NCBI GenBank assembly: GCA_947455165.1
Contig: CANGMP010000002.1
Location: 1 to 64,000 of the forward strand
Source of the DNA: Acidimicrobiaceae bacterium
Lineage (GTDB): Bacteria; Actinomycetota; Acidimicrobiia; Acidimicrobiales; RAAP-2
Reading direction: 5' to 3'
DNA length: 64,000 nucleotides
The notes beneath the pieces are model-generated. The model did no database searches. It was given only the letters and a program-made list of their open reading frames with translations, and had not been told where the DNA came from. Positions 59,924-64,000 of the stretch are shown in pieces (within the stretch, counting starts at the first letter, position 1; each line of letters opens with the position of its first letter). A program made the position numbers and the translations under genes.

Positions 59924-61572
59924 GTCGGCGTACCGGCCAGCACCGTGCCGAGGACCGCGATGTCCTTGATGCCGTACGGTTCAACGGTCAACGGGTTTTC
60001 CGCGAGCACAGTGAAGTCGGCGGCCTTGCCAACTTCGAGCGAACCGAGTTCGTGGTCACGGTGAAGTAACTGGGCGGATCCCAACGTGACCGCTCGGAGC
60101 GCTTCGAGTGGCGTGAGCTTTTCCGCGTCCCCGAGCGTTATTCCCGAACGAGTAACTCGATTCACGGCGCACCACATCGTAAAGAGCGGACCGACGGGCG
60201 TCACGGGAGCATCCGAATGCAGTGAGTAGGTCACACCGAACGCTTCAGCAGATGCGGCGGGGTCCATTCTTCGGGCCTTGGCCGGACCCATAGTTGAGGT
60301 GCGGTGGATGTCTCCCCAGTAGTAGAGGTGATTCGAAAAGAAATTGATGGCCACTCCGAGAGCGGCGGCTTTGCGCAACTGGGCCGAACTAATCATTTGG
60401 CAGTGCTCTAAGCGGTGACGGTGATCGGGTCGAGGCGACAGCGTCAGCAGTCTCTCAATGGCCCGCAGGGCCACGTCGATGGCGGCGTCACCATTGGCGT
60501 GGATGGCGGCTTGATGACCAGCCTCGTGAAACGGGCGCAGTCCATGGACAATGTCGTCTTCATCCAAGAGAAGTATTCCGTGGTCGTCGTGACCCGAGCA
60601 GTAACCCGGCCAGGCCAGTGCAGCCGTGAACCCTTGGATGGAACCATCCGAGATCCACTTGAGCGGTCCTACGGCGAAGCGGTCGGTCGATTCACGCTGG
60701 AGGTCGTTGACGTGGGCAAGAAGCTCGCTCGGCGCAAAGCTCTTCGACATCTCGTGCACGTGCGGCGAGTAGACGACGCGTACCGGTAGTTCACCCGAAA
60801 GGCCGAGCGCCCGATACGTGTCGAAGCTCTTACCCTTCGTGATCACCGCCATATCACTGTGGGTCGTCACTCCAGCCAGCTTGGCTAATTGGGCCCCCGT
60901 GCGAACAGACGTGGCGGGGTCTTGGCGCATTGAAGAAACAGCCGAGAAGATGAGTGGCAGGGCCGTCTCGGCAAACGCCCCCGTCGGCTCGCCATTGGCA
61001 TCTTTCTCGACACCGAGCACCTCCGTGTCGGCCGTAATACCCTGCGCTTCAAGCAGCGTGGAGTTGGCGTAGCCCCAGTGCATCGAGGCATTCATGACGG
61101 AAACGAAATGTTCCGTACTCACCGAATCAAGGTCCTGTCGGGTGAGTGCGCGGCCCCCGACAAAGACTGGGTCAAACCCTGCACCAAAGACATGCTCGCC
61201 GCGAGGAGTCTGGGCGGCGGCTTCGGACAGACGGGCAAGAACATCTTCAATCGTGCGACATCCCGGGTCGAGCGAACCGTCGCTTCGTTGGCGGTCGTCA
61301 AATCCCAACCACAGATGGTGATTGAAGAGGCCGTTGTGGAGCAGATGACCGTGCGCCTCAATAAATCCGGGAACGATTACTGCCTCGGAAAATCTTTCAT
61401 CCACCGTGACGCTGTAGCCAGACAGTTCGTCGATAAGTTCCTCAAAAACGCCAACTGAAAAGATTCGTCCCTCATGAACCGCAATGCCCGTAGCGTCAGC
61501 GGTGCTCGGATCAAGCGATACGACCTCCCGAGCTCGGTACAGAGTGATGGCGAGGTTACTCACAATGACCAC
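59920..61572 (-). CDS. YtcJ-like amidohydrolase
   Basis: The 550-residue protein begins with GTG (61572, or GTG at 61563). Amidohydrolase-3 motifs are VIVPGFIEAHGHLLHNGLF (metal-binding HxH), GAGFDPVFVGG, DGSIQGFTAALAWPGY, ALHANGDAAIDVALRAIERL, HRLEHCQMI and SLHSDAPVTPVGPLFTMWCAVNR, then LGSLEVGKAADFTVL. It hydrolyses an unknown amide or formyl substrate. It is divergent from a TetR gene with only 33 bases between starts, and a palindrome fills that space. Confidence 0.9.
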   Translation of the reverse strand: MVIVSNLAITLYRAREVVSLDPSTADATGIAVHEGRIFSVGVFEELIDELSGYSVTVDERFSEAVIVPGFIEAHGHLLHNGLFNHHLWLGFDDRQRSDGSLDPGCRTIEDVLARLSEAAAQTPRGEHVFGAGFDPVFVGGRALTRQDLDSVSTEHFVSVMNASMHWGYANSTLLEAQGITADTEVLGVEKDANGEPTGAFAETALPLIFSAVSSMRQDPATSVRTGAQLAKLAGVTTHSDMAVITKGKSFDTYRALGLSGELPVRVVYSPHVHEMSKSFAPSELLAHVNDLQRESTDRFAVGPLKWISDGSIQGFTAALAWPGYCSGHDDHGILLLDEDDIVHGLRPFHEAGHQAAIHANGDAAIDVALRAIERLLTLSPRPDHRHRLEHCQMISSAQLRKAAALGVAINFFSNHLYYWGDIHRTSTMGPAKARRMDPAASAEAFGVTYSLHSDAPVTPVGPLFTMWCAVNRVTRSGITLGDAEKLTPLEALRAVTLGSAQLLHRDHELGSLEVGKAADFTVLAENPLTVEPYGIKDIAVLGTVLAGTPT

Positions 61573-61584
61573 AGTAGAACTTCA

Positions 61585-61601
61585 TTCCACGTAACGTGGA
61601 A
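61585..61601. promoter_or_regulatory. TetR operator candidate between amidohydrolase and tetR
   Basis: TTCCACGTAACGTGGAA is a perfect 7-bp inverted repeat with a TAA spacer. It lies 13 bases from the amidohydrolase start and 4 bases before the TetR ATG, a typical place for autoregulation and control of the divergent gene. Confidence 0.7.
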
Positions 61602-61605
61602 CTCT

Positions 61606-62247
61606 ATGGCTCCCGACGATAAGACGCTTAAGATCGCGGAAACTCGAGCCAAGCCCACCCAGCAACGCTCCATCGCAACCTACGAAAAGATTCTTGCAGC
61701 GAGCATCTCAATTCTGTCTGAGGAGGGTGCCGGCGCACTTAACACCAACGCAATTGCCACTCGAGCGGGCGTCAACGTCGGATCGGTCTACCACTACTTT
61801 GACGACAAGTGGGCCATCGTTCAGGTACTCATGGAACGCATGTTGTCTCGAGGACTTGGGGTTATAAATAGTTACGTCATATCTCTGGTGCAAACGGACG
61901 ACACCTTCACATGGTCTCGAAATTTGCTCACCGATGTCCACCGCATGCGCCTGAACCACCCGGGGACGGCTCAGCTTCGAGCGCTCTGTCGCACCGTACC
62001 GGAACTCGAAAAACTCAATCTCGAGGTTGAAGCAATCGTGCGTGAACACATCACAGATTCGATTGCACAGCGGCTTCCCGGTATGCCTCCTGAACGACGC
62101 CTCCACGCCGCCTACACAATTCAACAGATTGGCGCGCTCTGGCTTGATAGAGCTCTGGCGTTTGATACGGCGTTCGAGCCTCGCCTCGACGAAATGGCAC
62201 TGATGCTGAGCAGTTATCTCAACACGCTGGACGCCGAGTACCTATAA
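61606..62247 (+). CDS. TetR-family transcriptional regulator
   Basis: The track start at 61474 lies inside the amidohydrolase gene. The ATG at 61606 (MAPDDKTLKIAETRAKPTQQR) gives 213 residues. The helix-turn-helix reads SIATYEKILAASISILSEEGAGALNTNAIATRAGVNVGSVYHYFDDKWAIVQ, typical of TetR. The C-terminal ligand domain has no recognised specificity. It probably binds the palindrome directly upstream and controls itself and the divergent amidohydrolase. It is followed by a bidirectional terminator shared with groEL. Confidence 0.92.
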   Translation: MAPDDKTLKIAETRAKPTQQRSIATYEKILAASISILSEEGAGALNTNAIATRAGVNVGSVYHYFDDKWAIVQVLMERMLSRGLGVINSYVISLVQTDDTFTWSRNLLTDVHRMRLNHPGTAQLRALCRTVPELEKLNLEVEAIVREHITDSIAQRLPGMPPERRLHAAYTIQQIGALWLDRALAFDTAFEPRLDEMALMLSSYLNTLDAEYL

Positions 62248-62251
62248 AGCA

Positions 62252-62281
62252 AGTGGGCCGAGCCTTTCGGCCCGGCCCACT
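62252..62281. terminator. Bidirectional intrinsic terminator between tetR and groEL
   Basis: AGTGGGCCG and CGGCCCACT pair, with an inner GCC/GGC stem after one mismatch and a TTTC loop. It lies between convergent stops. Confidence 0.82.
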
Positions 62282-62301
62282 GCACATTCCCACGGGAATG
62301 A

Positions 62302-64000
<1,699 letters not shown>

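Overview
The window reads as one contiguous, gene-dense chromosomal segment of a medium-to-high-GC actinobacterium. Two WhiB proteins, UPF0182, a PDZ/Lon protease, GuaB3, an Sdh1-type succinate dehydrogenase, the DprE1/DprE2/UbiA trio, MmpL and a Met/Gly-tailed GroEL all point to Actinomycetota. Several Cys- and pentapeptide-rich secreted proteins and the absence of mycolate genes suggest a lineage such as Acidimicrobiia; that class-level placement is an inference. No rRNA, tRNA, CRISPR array, insertion sequence or prophage was recognised, and no intergenic gap exceeds about 300 bases.

Region by region. (1) 1-9.1 kb, envelope and proteostasis: UPF0182 membrane protein (cut by the window edge), a DivIVA coiled-coil protein with a phage Mu gpF-like C terminus, a PDZ/Lon secreted protease, a HEAT-repeat protein, a divergent MreB-like actin, an HtrA-like protein without a catalytic triad, and a DUF2342-family protein without HExxH. 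From memory, UPF0182, PDZ/Lon and DUF2342 are also neighbours in mycobacteria. (2) 9.3-14.8 kb: two WhiB regulators around a formiminotransferase-domain protein, a DUF6941-type protein, and a MoxR ATPase/VWA pair. (3) 14.9-21.2 kb: an sdh operon, an SCP2-like protein, a secreted pentapeptide-repeat protein and malate dehydrogenase. (4) 21.4-26.2 kb: a ~1,360-residue secreted beta-propeller/fibronectin-III protein, apparently frameshifted, divergent from a TetR regulator with a tetO-like palindrome between them. (5) 26.3-33.1 kb, central and one-carbon metabolism, all on the minus strand: B12-binding protein, sucC, sucD, purN, purH, folD, cupin, metF. (6) 33.2-37.5 kb: decaprenyl-phosphoryl-arabinose precursor genes and a phosphodiester glycosidase-family protein. 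(7) 37.5-42.5 kb: pcrA, guaA, guaB3. (8) 42.5-56.8 kb: a surface-polysaccharide region with a flippase-like protein, a polytopic membrane protein, a second pentapeptide-repeat secreted protein, four glycosyltransferases, a GalE-like epimerase, a UXS-like decarboxylase, UDP-glucose dehydrogenase and an acyltransferase with a degenerate SGNH domain. (9) 56.9-64 kb: CoA-pyrophosphatase-like NUDIX, MMPL exporter, amidohydrolase divergent from a TetR gene, groEL and the end of groES.

How the genes fit together. SucCD, SDH and MDH cover consecutive TCA steps, and the B12-binding protein beside sucCD suggests a methylmalonyl-CoA to succinyl-CoA link. FolD, PurH, PurN and MetF share the folate one-carbon pool for purine and methionine synthesis, with GuaA and GuaB3 continuing to guanine nucleotides. 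UGD and UXS suggest UDP-glucuronate and UDP-xylose supply, while UbiA/DprE1/DprE2 suggest lipid-linked arabinose; together with the glycosyltransferases they imply a pentose-containing surface glycan. Three extracytoplasmic hydrolase folds (HtrA, DUF2342, SGNH) appear to have lost catalytic residues. Several short intergenic regions carry near-perfect palindromes placed like operators.
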